Source of the DNA: Actinospica durhamensis
Lineage (GTDB): Bacteria > Actinomycetota > Actinomycetes > Streptomycetales > Catenulisporaceae
Direction: 5' to 3'
Length of the DNA: 38,788 nt
NCBI RefSeq assembly: GCF_018139695.1
Contig: NZ_JAGSOG010000054.1
Location: 1 to 38,788 of the forward strand
In this document: piece by piece, positions 17,189 through 24,077 of the stretch
Position numbering within the stretch: position 1 is the stretch's first letter
How the letters are laid out: the number at the start of each line of letters is the position of its first letter
Made by a program: the position numbers and the translations under genes
Notes under the pieces: model-generated
Told to the model about the DNA's origin: nothing
The model's database searches: none
What the model saw: the letters and a program-made list of their open reading frames with translations, nothing else

Positions 17189-17237
17189 CGGCGGGTGGGG
17201 CCACGCGGCGGCGCGCGGCCCCACCCGCCGGCTTTTT
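17189..17237 (+). terminator. strong intrinsic terminator after the amino-acid importer operon
   Basis: Perfect 14-bp arms (17189-17202 with 17217-17230) with a 14-base loop are followed by GCTTTTT. It isolates the oxidase gene downstream from the importer operon. Confidence 0.92.
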
Positions 17238-17289
17238 CCGGCGGTAGGTTGGGAAAACCGTCACACCGACACGAAGGGCGCGCACCGTC

Positions 17290-18405
17290 ATGACGCAGGT
17301 CGTAGTGGTAGGCGGCGGGGTCATGGGCTCCGCGGCCGCTTGGCAGCTGGCGTCGCGGGGGTACGGCGTGACCCTGCTCGAGCGCTTCGTCCCCGGACAC
17401 ACCGAGGGCAGCTCGCACGGCAGTTCCCGTATCTTCCGGCTGGCCTACGCCGATCCGTTCTACGTGGCGCTGGCCGCCCGCGCGCTGCCGCTGTGGCGTC
17501 GGCTGGAGCAGGAGTCCGGCCGGCAGGTGCTCACCCTCACCGGCGCGGTCGACCACGGCCCCTCGCCCGTGGTCAAGGAACTGCACGACCGCTTGCGCGA
17601 CGCCGGGCACGAGGCCGAGCTGCTGACGGTGGACCAGGCCGCCGAGCGGTGGCCCGGGCTGCGGTTCGACACCGACGTGGTGTTCCACCCCGAGGCCGGG
17701 CGGGTGCACGCGGACCACGCGGTCCTCGCCTTCCAGCAGGCCGCGGCGGCCCGCGGCGCGCAGATCCGGCACGAGGTCCGGGTCGCCCGGATCCTGCGGC
17801 GCGGCGCGGCGGTGGAGGTGGTCACCGCGGCCGGCGAGGTGATCCACGCGGACGCCGCGGTGGTCGCGGTCGGCGGCTGGGCTCCGGGCCTGGCGGCCGA
17901 GACCGTCAGCGGCCTGCCACCGCTGCGCGTCACACAGGAGCAGCCGCTCCACTTCCCGGCGGCCGACGCCCTGGCCTGGCCCAGTTTCATCCACCACTCC
18001 GGCGCGGCGCTGCCGGCGGACTTCGACGTCTACGGCCTCGGCAGCCTCGACGGGGTGAAGGTCGGGTTCCACGGCGTCGGCCCGGCCGTGGACCCGGACC
18101 GGCGCGACCGGAGCATCGACCCGGCCGCTCGCGACAGGCTGCGGGCCTACGCCGAACACTGGCTGCCGGGCGCCGACGCCTCCCGCCCGCAGGCCACCAC
18201 CTGCCTCTACACCCTCACGCCCGACCACGACTTCGTGGTCGACCGTCAGGGCCCGATCACCGTGCTGGCCGGCTTCTCCGGGCACGGATTCAAGTTCGCC
18301 TCCGTCATCGGCGAACTCGCCGCGGACCTGGTCGCCGGCCGTCCCGGCGCCGCCCGCTTCGCCCTCGGGCGTACGGGCGCGGACGCGGCGGCCGGCCTCG
18401 ACTGA
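17290..18405 (+). CDS. FAD-dependent amine oxidase, monomeric sarcosine / N-methyltryptophan oxidase family
   Basis: A 371-residue cytosolic flavoenzyme expected to oxidise a secondary amine such as an N-methyl amino acid, giving the free amine, formaldehyde and hydrogen peroxide. The start VVVVGGGVMGSAAAWQLA is the dinucleotide-binding fold. The GSSHGSSRIFR segment (41-51) is characteristic of the family. C305 in TTCLYT matches the cysteine that carries covalent FAD in monomeric sarcosine oxidase. The C-terminus (GFSGHGFKFASVIGELAA) matches too. AAGGG precedes ATG 17290. The terminator upstream makes it a separate unit. It converges with the acetyltransferase gene, with 10 bases between the stops. 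Confidence 0.9.
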   Translation: MTQVVVVGGGVMGSAAAWQLASRGYGVTLLERFVPGHTEGSSHGSSRIFRLAYADPFYVALAARALPLWRRLEQESGRQVLTLTGAVDHGPSPVVKELHDRLRDAGHEAELLTVDQAAERWPGLRFDTDVVFHPEAGRVHADHAVLAFQQAAAARGAQIRHEVRVARILRRGAAVEVVTAAGEVIHADAAVVAVGGWAPGLAAETVSGLPPLRVTQEQPLHFPAADALAWPSFIHHSGAALPADFDVYGLGSLDGVKVGFHGVGPAVDPDRRDRSIDPAARDRLRAYAEHWLPGADASRPQATTCLYTLTPDHDFVVDRQGPITVLAGFSGHGFKFASVIGELAADLVAGRPGAARFALGRTGADAAAGLD

Positions 18406-18415
18406 GCCGAGCGGC

Positions 18416-19156
18416 TCACCGCACCGTCAGACGCACCATGGTGTGCAGGGAGCGGCGGCGCAGGGTGAAGCCCAGCGACTCGTAGAGCCGGATGGCGTTG
18501 GTGTTGTCGCCGCGCGCGTGCAGGAACGGGGTCTCGCCGCGTTCGCGGATCCCGGCCGCCACCGCGCGCACCAGCGCGGTGGCCAGGCCCTGCCCGCGGT
18601 ATGCCTCGTCGGTGCAGACCGCGCTGATCTCGGTCCAGCCGGGCGGGTGCTGGCGCTCCCCGGCCATGGCGACGAGCACGCCGTCACGGCGGATGCCGAG
18701 GTAGGTGCCCAGTTCCACGGTGCGCGGGCGGAACGGTCCCGGCTTGGCCCGGGCGACCAACTCCAGGATCTCCGGCACGTCCTCGGCCCCGAGGCGCACC
18801 GCCTCGGCGTACGGCCGGGCCTCGAGACCGGTGTCGACCAGCTGCACGCTCTCGCCCTGGGCCTGCACCTCCCAGCCCTCCGGCAGGCTGACCGCACCGG
18901 TGACGGAGAAGGCCGCGTCCGGACCGAGCAGTGCGGCGGCGTCGGCCCAGGCCCGAGGGTCGGCCGGGTCGGCGAGCGCGACGAACGGCGCCACCTCCGG
19001 GTCGTAGCGCACGGCGAGGCCGTGGCGTTCGGCGAAGCGGGCGTGGTGGCCGGCCAGCGACGCCCAGACCGAGCGGTCCAGGTCGTGGCCGGGCGGCGGG
19101 ATCAGGGCGGCCCGGTCCTCGGGTGCCGTGGTGGTCGCGGCGGACGTGGTCAGCAC
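18416..19156 (-). CDS. GNAT-family N-acetyltransferase under a cysteine-type attenuator
   Basis: A 246-residue protein whose C-terminal half (about 115-246) is a GNAT/FR47-like acetyl-CoA binding fold. It has the pyrophosphate loop YRGQGLATALVRAV and the end motif NAIRLYESLGF. The N-terminal half is a diverged domain without a clear catalytic signature. The acceptor is unknown. GTG 19156 has GAGGCG about 9 bases upstream. The gene is preceded by a cysteine-type leader peptide (19361-19290) and a terminator hairpin with T-rich tail. Expression is thus probably raised when cysteine is short, which ties the enzyme to sulfur metabolism by inference. Confidence 0.87.
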   Translation of the reverse strand: MLTTSAATTTAPEDRAALIPPPGHDLDRSVWASLAGHHARFAERHGLAVRYDPEVAPFVALADPADPRAWADAAALLGPDAAFSVTGAVSLPEGWEVQAQGESVQLVDTGLEARPYAEAVRLGAEDVPEILELVARAKPGPFRPRTVELGTYLGIRRDGVLVAMAGERQHPPGWTEISAVCTDEAYRGQGLATALVRAVAAGIRERGETPFLHARGDNTNAIRLYESLGFTLRRRSLHTMVRLTVR

Positions 19157-19188
19157 GATGGTGTTCGCCTCTTGATTGAGAGCACGGT

Positions 19189-19232
19189 GAAAAAGGTGAA
19201 AAGAAGCCTGCGATGCGGGCGCGCGGCATCGC
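19189..19232 (-). terminator. attenuator terminator before the GNAT gene
   Basis: On the minus strand GCGATGC (19232-19226) pairs perfectly with GCATCGC (19216-19210), and the next bases are AGGCTTCTTTTCACCTTTTTC. This T-rich terminator lies between the leader peptide stop and the GNAT start, the classic attenuator position. Confidence 0.72.
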
Positions 19233-19289
19233 CGGGAGGAATCCCTTGCGGGGAAAGGGGATCGACGGATCAGCGCGGCGGCGTCGGGA

Positions 19290-19361
19290 TCAGCGACAGG
19301 AACAGGACCACACGCGACCGAAGTCGATGTGGTAGCGCGAGGTGAGCCGCGTTTCGATCAC
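19290..19361 (-). CDS. cysteine-type attenuator leader peptide (23 residues) for the GNAT gene
   Basis: The peptide begins IETRLTSR after its GTG start and ends RYHIDFGRVWSCSCR, with two Cys codons just before the final Arg and stop. This is the same H-[VI]-D-[LF]-x-R...S-x-x-C pattern as the leader peptides at 14052 and 19626. GTG 19361 has no ribosome binding site, but the predicted transcription start falls on it, so the message looks leaderless. The two Cys codons make it a good sensor for charged tRNA-Cys. Confidence 0.78.
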   Translation of the reverse strand: MIETRLTSRYHIDFGRVWSCSCR

Positions 19362-19367
19362 GGCGCC

Positions 19368-19397
19368 AGTGTGGCCAGAGCGCGCGCCGCGTGTCAA
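19368..19397 (-). promoter_or_regulatory. promoter of the leader peptide-GNAT unit
   Basis: TTGACA (19397-19392), an 18-base spacer and CACACT (19373-19368) end 6 bases before the GTG of the leader peptide. This is the spacing expected for a leaderless transcript. Confidence 0.62.
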
Positions 19398-19451
19398 CAG
19401 ACGCCCGAGCACTGAACGGACACCCGGCCGCAGTGGGCCGCGAGCCTTCGG

Positions 19452-19481
19452 TTGACGGGTAGATCGTGGCGCGGATACCGT
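19452..19481 (+). promoter_or_regulatory. promoter of the riboswitch-controlled DUF1684/LLM operon
   Basis: TTGACG (19452-19457), an 18-base spacer and TACCGT (19476-19481) place the transcription start near 19488, exactly where the riboswitch begins. The -35 regions of this and the divergent GNAT unit are about 55 bases apart. Confidence 0.6.
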
Positions 19482-19488
19482 GAAAAAC

Positions 19489-19566
19489 GGCATCGAGTGT
19501 CAGTGTGAAGCCCTGGCTGACTGACCGGCAACCCTCGTACGCGGTGGGGTGCTCCAGGTGAAAGCC
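19489..19566 (+). ncRNA. SAM-IV-type S-adenosylmethionine riboswitch
   Basis: The stretch contains the conserved core of actinobacterial SAM-IV aptamers: CGAGTGTCAG, then CTGACTGACCGGCAACCCTC, then CGCGGTGGGGTGCTCCAGGTGA. GTCAG (19498-19502) pairs with CTGAC in 19517-19521 to form the second stem. CCCTC and GTGGGG form the third stem. CCTGG (19512-19516) can pair with CCAGG (19554-19558) as the pseudoknot. In common family members I recall these are CCGG/CCGG, so both sides changed together. Closing pairs GGC/GCC (19489-19491 with 19564-19566) are short. High SAM would reduce expression of the downstream sulfur operon. Confidence 0.82.
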
Positions 19567-19568
19567 CG

Positions 19569-19587
19569 GCGGGATCGAGGATCCCGC
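19569..19587 (+). other. hairpin directly behind the riboswitch aptamer
   Basis: GCGGGATC (19569-19576) pairs perfectly with GATCCCGC (19580-19587) around GAG. It follows the aptamer by two bases and precedes the leader-peptide ribosome binding site (GGAGGGAGG). There is no T-run, so it may act in the switch's expression platform at the level of translation. Confidence 0.6.
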
Positions 19588-19625
19588 AAGCATGCGGCCG
19601 CGACGACGGCGGAGGGAGGCGGACC

Positions 19626-19739
19626 GTGCAGTGCTGGTACGAGCCGTGCTCCGGTGCAGCCGACCCCGTCGCCTCCTCGTTCTCCCGGCGCCGTCACATC
19701 GACCTGCAGCGCGTCGCCAGCTGCCTGTGTCACGCCTGA
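19626..19739 (+). CDS. cysteine-rich attenuator leader peptide (37 residues)
   Basis: The peptide starts QCWYEPCSG after its GTG start and ends RRRHIDLQRVASCLCHA. The RRH-I-D-L-x-R-V-A-S-C-x-C tail is the same family as the other two leader peptides, here with four cysteines in all. Unlike them it has a very strong ribosome binding site (GGAGGGAGG, 5-6 bases upstream of GTG 19626) and lies behind a SAM riboswitch. It probably couples cysteine supply to expression of the DUF1684/LLM operon starting at 19934. The 194 bases between hold no clear T-ended hairpin. Confidence 0.8.
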   Translation: MQCWYEPCSGAADPVASSFSRRRHIDLQRVASCLCHA

Positions 19740-19933
19740 TCCGGCGCTGACCCGGTCCGACCAGGCCGCAGAGCCCTACCCCGCCGCCATCCCGGCCCGC
19801 CCGTTTCCGCGCACTTCCGCCAGCGCACGTCCATATCAGCGCACGCATCCGAGAGCCCGCGGCCCGCACGTCGCGCCGCTCCGGCCGCGTCCCGCACCCC
19901 GCGCACTTCCCGACGAGGACAGAGGCAACAGAC

Positions 19934-20761
19934 ATGACCGTTCAGGATCTCTCCACCGACACCGTCGAGCTCGAGGCCTTCACCCGGGACTGGCAGGACT
20001 GGCGCGCCCGCCAGTTCGACCGGCTGGCCGACCCGCACGGATTCCTCGCCGTCACCAGCCTGAACTGGCTCAGCGAGACCCCGGAGCGCTTCGAGGACGC
20101 GCCGGGCCTGTGGTCCACCGGCCCGGACGGGGTCCGGGTCGAGCTGGACGAGGGCGAGGAGCTGATCGTGGACGGGGCCGCGGTGCACGGCGCGTACTCC
20201 TTCGGCGTCATCGCCGAGCGCGCCAGCCTGTTCCCGGTCTCCGGCGACGCGGTGATCGAGGTCGCCAAGCGAGGCGGCCACGACATCCTGCGCCCGCGCC
20301 ACCCGGAGAACCCGCTGCGGGTCGAGTTCGCCGGCACCCCGGCCTACGAGCCGGACCCGCGCTGGGCCGTGACGGGGCGTTACCTGCCCTTCGACGAGCC
20401 GCGGCCCACCACGGTCGGCGCCGCGGTCGAGGGACTCCAGCACGTCTACGACGCTCCCGGCCGGGTCGAGTTCGAACTCGAAGGCCAGGCCCTGAGCCTG
20501 ACCGTGTTCAACGGCCACGCCCCCGGCAGCCTGACGGCGCTGCTGACCGACGCCACCTCAGGCGTGACCACCTACGCGGCCAACCGGTCGCTGCAGATCG
20601 CCGCGCCGGCCGCGGACGGCACCGTGCACCTGGACTTCAACCGGGCCGCCAACCTTCCCTGCGCCTACACCGACCTCGCGACCTGCCCGCTGCCCCCGGC
20701 CGAGAACCGGCTGCCGGTCGCGGTCGCGGCCGGCGAGAAGACCCCGTTCGAGCGTGGCTGA
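19934..20761 (+). CDS. DUF1684 family protein
   Basis: A 275-residue cytosolic protein of unknown activity. It matches DUF1684 through the WRARQFDRLADPHGFLAVTS start, the middle LTALLTDATSGVTTYAANR and the C-terminal DFNRAANLPCAYTDLATCPL, then PPAENRLPVAVAAGEKTP. It opens the operon under the SAM riboswitch and cysteine leader peptide, and is followed 15 bases later by a luciferase-like monooxygenase. Its regulation implies a role in obtaining or processing organic sulfur. No catalytic residues can be named with confidence. ATG 19934 has AGAGG 8 bases upstream. Confidence 0.88.
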   Translation: MTVQDLSTDTVELEAFTRDWQDWRARQFDRLADPHGFLAVTSLNWLSETPERFEDAPGLWSTGPDGVRVELDEGEELIVDGAAVHGAYSFGVIAERASLFPVSGDAVIEVAKRGGHDILRPRHPENPLRVEFAGTPAYEPDPRWAVTGRYLPFDEPRPTTVGAAVEGLQHVYDAPGRVEFELEGQALSLTVFNGHAPGSLTALLTDATSGVTTYAANRSLQIAAPAADGTVHLDFNRAANLPCAYTDLATCPLPPAENRLPVAVAAGEKTPFERG

Positions 20762-20776
20762 GGACTGAGCCGACCG

Positions 20777-21820
20777 ATGAGCACCACTCCCCAGATCCAC
20801 TCGATCGCCTTCCTGACCCCGGGCAACTTCCCGGACGACGACCCGTACGCAGGGCTCGAGGACACCCTGCGGCTGTTCGAGTACGGCGAACGCCTCGGCT
20901 TCGACGGCGCCTGGATTCGGCAGCGCCACCTGGAGCACGGGGTCGGTTCCGCGGCGGTGTTCCTGGCCGCCGCCGGGCAGCGCACCGAGCGGATCGAGCT
21001 GGGCAGCGCGGTGATCCCGATCGGGTATGAGAGCCCGTTCCGGCTGGCCGAGGACCTCTCCACCGCCGACGTGCTCTCCCGGGGACGGCTGCAGGTGGGC
21101 TTCAGCGCGGGGGTGCCGCCGCACGCCGAGCTGATGGGCCATCTGGTCTTCGACGGCGACTGGCGCGGCTACGACCTGTCCTACAACCGGATCGGGCGGC
21201 TGCTGGAGAACCTGCGCGGCGGTTACCTGGGCGAGCAGGACACCGTCATCCAGTCGCCCGGCAACACCCAGCGGCCCCGGCTCCAGCCGCACAATCCGGG
21301 GCTGGTGGACCGGATCTGGTACGGCGGGGCCGGCGGCGCCTCCTCCCGCTGGGCCGGGCAGAACGGCCTGAACCTGCTCACCGGCAACATCGTGTACGGC
21401 GAGAGCAGCGACGACTTCGTGCAGGCGCAGTCGATGCTGATCGCCGAGTACCGGCGCCTGCTCGACCCGGCCCGGCCCGGGCGGATCGCGCTGGGCCGGG
21501 TGATCGTCCCGCTGGACGGCGCCGACCGGGCCACCCGCGCCCGGTACCGCGCGTACGCGGCCGAGCGATACGAGCGCACCCTGAAGCCGCGCGGGGAACG
21601 CAGGGTCCTGTTCGCCCCCGACCTGGTCGGCACCGCCGAGGAGATCCTGGAGCGGCTGCGTGCGGACGCCGCGTTCACGCAGACCTCCGAGCTGCGCCTG
21701 GAGCTGCCGTACGAGTTCCACCGCGAGGACTACGAGCAGATCCTGCACGACACGGTGCGGCTGATCGCGCCCGAACTCGGCTGGCGCGCGGGCGCCGCCG
21801 TGCCGGCCGCGGCCGCGTAG
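20777..21820 (+). CDS. luciferase-like (LLM) flavin-dependent oxidoreductase
   Basis: A 347-residue TIM-barrel protein of the bacterial luciferase superfamily. Recognisable parts are the opening IAFLTPGNFPDDDPYAGLE, LFEYGERLGFDGAWIRQRHLEHG, IELGSAVIPIGYESPFRLAEDL and LSRGRLQVGFSAG. Members oxidise small substrates using reduced FMN (or F420) and oxygen. The substrate is unknown; co-expression with an SsuD-like enzyme under sulfur control suggests an organosulfur compound. It needs a reductase supplying reduced flavin, which is not encoded nearby. It lies 15 bases after DUF1684 and 17 before the next gene. Confidence 0.88.
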   Translation: MSTTPQIHSIAFLTPGNFPDDDPYAGLEDTLRLFEYGERLGFDGAWIRQRHLEHGVGSAAVFLAAAGQRTERIELGSAVIPIGYESPFRLAEDLSTADVLSRGRLQVGFSAGVPPHAELMGHLVFDGDWRGYDLSYNRIGRLLENLRGGYLGEQDTVIQSPGNTQRPRLQPHNPGLVDRIWYGGAGGASSRWAGQNGLNLLTGNIVYGESSDDFVQAQSMLIAEYRRLLDPARPGRIALGRVIVPLDGADRATRARYRAYAAERYERTLKPRGERRVLFAPDLVGTAEEILERLRADAAFTQTSELRLELPYEFHREDYEQILHDTVRLIAPELGWRAGAAVPAAAA

Positions 21821-21837
21821 CGAGCGGAGGAGCGAAC

Positions 21838-22908
21838 ATGGGCGCGCAGTTCCTGTGGTACATCCCGAACACCGTGGAGCCGGGCCACCGCGGCGACGAC
21901 ACCGTCACCGGGTGGGGCTCGGTCGAGTTCTCGACCGAGCTGGCCCTGGCGGCGGAGCGGCACGGCTGGGGCGGTGCGCTGCTGGGCACGGGCTGGGGGC
22001 GGCCGGACACGTTCACGGTCGCCGCCGCCCTGGCCGCGCGCACCGAGCGTTTCAAGCCCCTGATCGCGGTCCGGCCCGGCTACTGGCAGCCGGCCCACTT
22101 CGCCGCCGCCGCGGCCACACTCGACCAGCTCAGCCGGGGCCGGGTGCTGGTCAACATCGTCAGCGGCGTGGACAACCTGGCCGCGTACGGGGACGTACAC
22201 GCCGATCCCGCGCAGCGCTACGCCCGCACCCAGGAGTTCCTGCACCTGGTCCGGCTGCTGTGGACGCAGGAGCGGGTCACCTTCACCGGCGAGCACTTCC
22301 AGGTCGGAGACTCGACCGTGGCGCCGCGCCCGTACGCCGACGGCGCACGCATCCACCCGACGCTCTACTTCGGCGGCGCGTCCGAGGCGGCGGAGCGGGT
22401 GTCGGCCGCCGAGGCCGACGTGCAGCTGTTCTGGGGCGAGACGCTCGACGGGCTCGCCGCGCGCATCGCCCGGCTGACCGCCCTGAGCGAGGAGGTGGAA
22501 CGCCGGCACGCGCCGCTGGAGTTCGGCCTGCGGATCACGACGGTGGTGCGCGACACCACCGACGAGGCCTGGCGCGCGGCCGAGGAGAAGGTGGCCCGGA
22601 TGGCGGGCGAGGCCGGGCGGACCAACTGGGTGGGCAACGGCAACACCGCGGTCGGCCAGCGGCGCCTGTTCGAACTCGCCGAACGTGGCGAGGTGCTCGA
22701 CACCTGCCTCTACACCACGCCGGGCCGCTACGGCGCCGGGGGAGCGGCCACCACCTGGCTGGTCGGCTCCGCGCAGGACGTGGCCGAAGCGCTCGAGGCC
22801 TACCGAAAGCTGGGCATCAGCCACTTCATCCTGTCCGACACCCCCTACCTCCAGGAGATCGCCCGGGTCGGCGACCAACTGCTGCCGCTGCTGCGCGAGC
22901 CGTCCTGA
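21838..22908 (+). CDS. SsuD-like FMNH2-dependent alkanesulfonate monooxygenase
   Basis: A 356-residue luciferase-superfamily enzyme close to alkanesulfonate monooxygenases, which release sulfite from sulfonates. Features are FLWYIPNTVEPGHRG at the start, KPLIAVRPGYWQP, the ATLDQLSRGRVLVNIVSG segment, DPAQRYARTQEFLHLVRLLW and PTLYFGGASEAAERV. These correspond in order to the SsuD barrel. ATG 21838 follows GGAGGAGCGAAC. It is the last gene of the riboswitch-controlled operon. Its product would supply sulfite for cysteine synthesis when sulfur is short, fitting the SAM and cysteine control upstream. No SsuE-type flavin reductase is in the window. Confidence 0.88.
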   Translation: MGAQFLWYIPNTVEPGHRGDDTVTGWGSVEFSTELALAAERHGWGGALLGTGWGRPDTFTVAAALAARTERFKPLIAVRPGYWQPAHFAAAAATLDQLSRGRVLVNIVSGVDNLAAYGDVHADPAQRYARTQEFLHLVRLLWTQERVTFTGEHFQVGDSTVAPRPYADGARIHPTLYFGGASEAAERVSAAEADVQLFWGETLDGLAARIARLTALSEEVERRHAPLEFGLRITTVVRDTTDEAWRAAEEKVARMAGEAGRTNWVGNGNTAVGQRRLFELAERGEVLDTCLYTTPGRYGAGGAATTWLVGSAQDVAEALEAYRKLGISHFILSDTPYLQEIARVGDQLLPLLREPS

Positions 22909-22917
22909 TGGCGTGGA

Positions 22918-24003
22918 CTACGCCGGCGGCGCGAACGTGAGCATGGCGCGCACCGGCGGATTGCCGGTCCAGGCGATGCGGTCCAGTGCCTCCGGGGCGA
23001 GCGGGACGTCATAGCCGTCCAGCCACGATTCGCCCTGGCTCACCTCGGTCCAGGGGTCGTGGGCGATGAAGCAGCCGTCTTCCATGCCGTGCACCAGGAT
23101 CCAGTGCGGGCACTGGTCGTCGTGCACGAGCAGCTCGTCCACCAGGACGATCGCCGCGCCGCCTGCGCGGATCAGCTCCGCGAGCTCCTCGATCTCGAAC
23201 GCGTGGCGCCGCACGTCGATCCCGGCGTCCCCGGCCTGCCGCTTGAAGCCGTCCTGGATGAACTCCTTGAGCTCGCGCTCCTGCGGCGTCGCGAGGCCCT
23301 CGAGGAAGAGCGTGTCGGCGGTGTTGATGACGATCTGCGGGCGCAGGCCCTGCCCGTCGGCGGTGACGGCGAGGCCGTACGGATCGCAGGGCCCGATGGC
23401 CGTGGCCTGGCGCCACAGCGCGAGCTCGGTCTCGCGGGTGAGCGCGCCGAGGATGCCGCGCGCGGCCAACAGCATCGAGAGCGCGGCCGGACCGCAGGTG
23501 AAGTCGGTGGTCTGCCGCATATAGGGCACCGCGCTCGGGCTGGCTCCGTGGCGCCAGGTGAACCGGGCCAGCGGAACGGGCGGCGCGGGATCGGGGATGG
23601 GCCCGGCGAACTCGGGCGCGGGTATCGTCGCCTGGCCGCCGTCCGCGTCAGAACCCTCATCCGCGGCCGGGCCCAGGTCGGGCTCGCGCTTGACGACCAC
23701 GAACCCCGACTCCCAGGCGAACTCCTCGGCGGCCCGACCGAGCAGCCGGACCACCTCGTCCGCGTCATCCGATTCGGCCAGCCAGAGCCCGCCCACCCGC
23801 AGGTATCCGGCCAGCGGCCGGCTGACGGTGATCGCCGCGCCGAGCAGCTCGTCCCCGGCCCACGCCGCGAACACGGTGCGCGCCAGCGGCGCGGTGAAGC
23901 GCGCCCAAGCCTCGGCGACGTCCGCGGGCAGGCCCACGGTGTCGAGGGCCTCCCGGGTGTCCTGGTCGATCTTCATCCGCTCGATGCGCAGCGGCGGCTG
24001 CAT
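22918..24003 (-). CDS. GNAT-like / C39-family cysteine peptidase two-domain protein
   Basis: A 361-residue cytosolic protein. Residues about 1-110 look like a degenerate GNAT fold, then a Glu/Pro/Ala linker follows. Residues about 155-361 are a papain-like C39 fold with nucleophile C170 in TDFTCGPAALSML, H300 in CPHWILVHG and D316 in AHDPW. Such proteins are annotated as peptidase C39 family, but their substrates are unknown. It lies 74 bases behind the fused ATPase gene of the oligopeptide importer and is likely in that operon, so processing of an imported peptide is a reasonable guess. ATG 24003 has GAGG 8 bases upstream. It converges with the SsuD-like gene. Confidence 0.83.
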   Translation of the reverse strand: MQPPLRIERMKIDQDTREALDTVGLPADVAEAWARFTAPLARTVFAAWAGDELLGAAITVSRPLAGYLRVGGLWLAESDDADEVVRLLGRAAEEFAWESGFVVVKREPDLGPAADEGSDADGGQATIPAPEFAGPIPDPAPPVPLARFTWRHGASPSAVPYMRQTTDFTCGPAALSMLLAARGILGALTRETELALWRQATAIGPCDPYGLAVTADGQGLRPQIVINTADTLFLEGLATPQERELKEFIQDGFKRQAGDAGIDVRRHAFEIEELAELIRAGGAAIVLVDELLVHDDQCPHWILVHGMEDGCFIAHDPWTEVSQGESWLDGYDVPLAPEALDRIAWTGNPPVRAMLTFAPPA

Positions 24004-24077
24004 GTGCTGATCCTCGTTTCCGCTGGTGTGCTGTGGACGGCGTGCTTTGGCTCGCGGGAGGTCCGCGGGGCTCGCGC

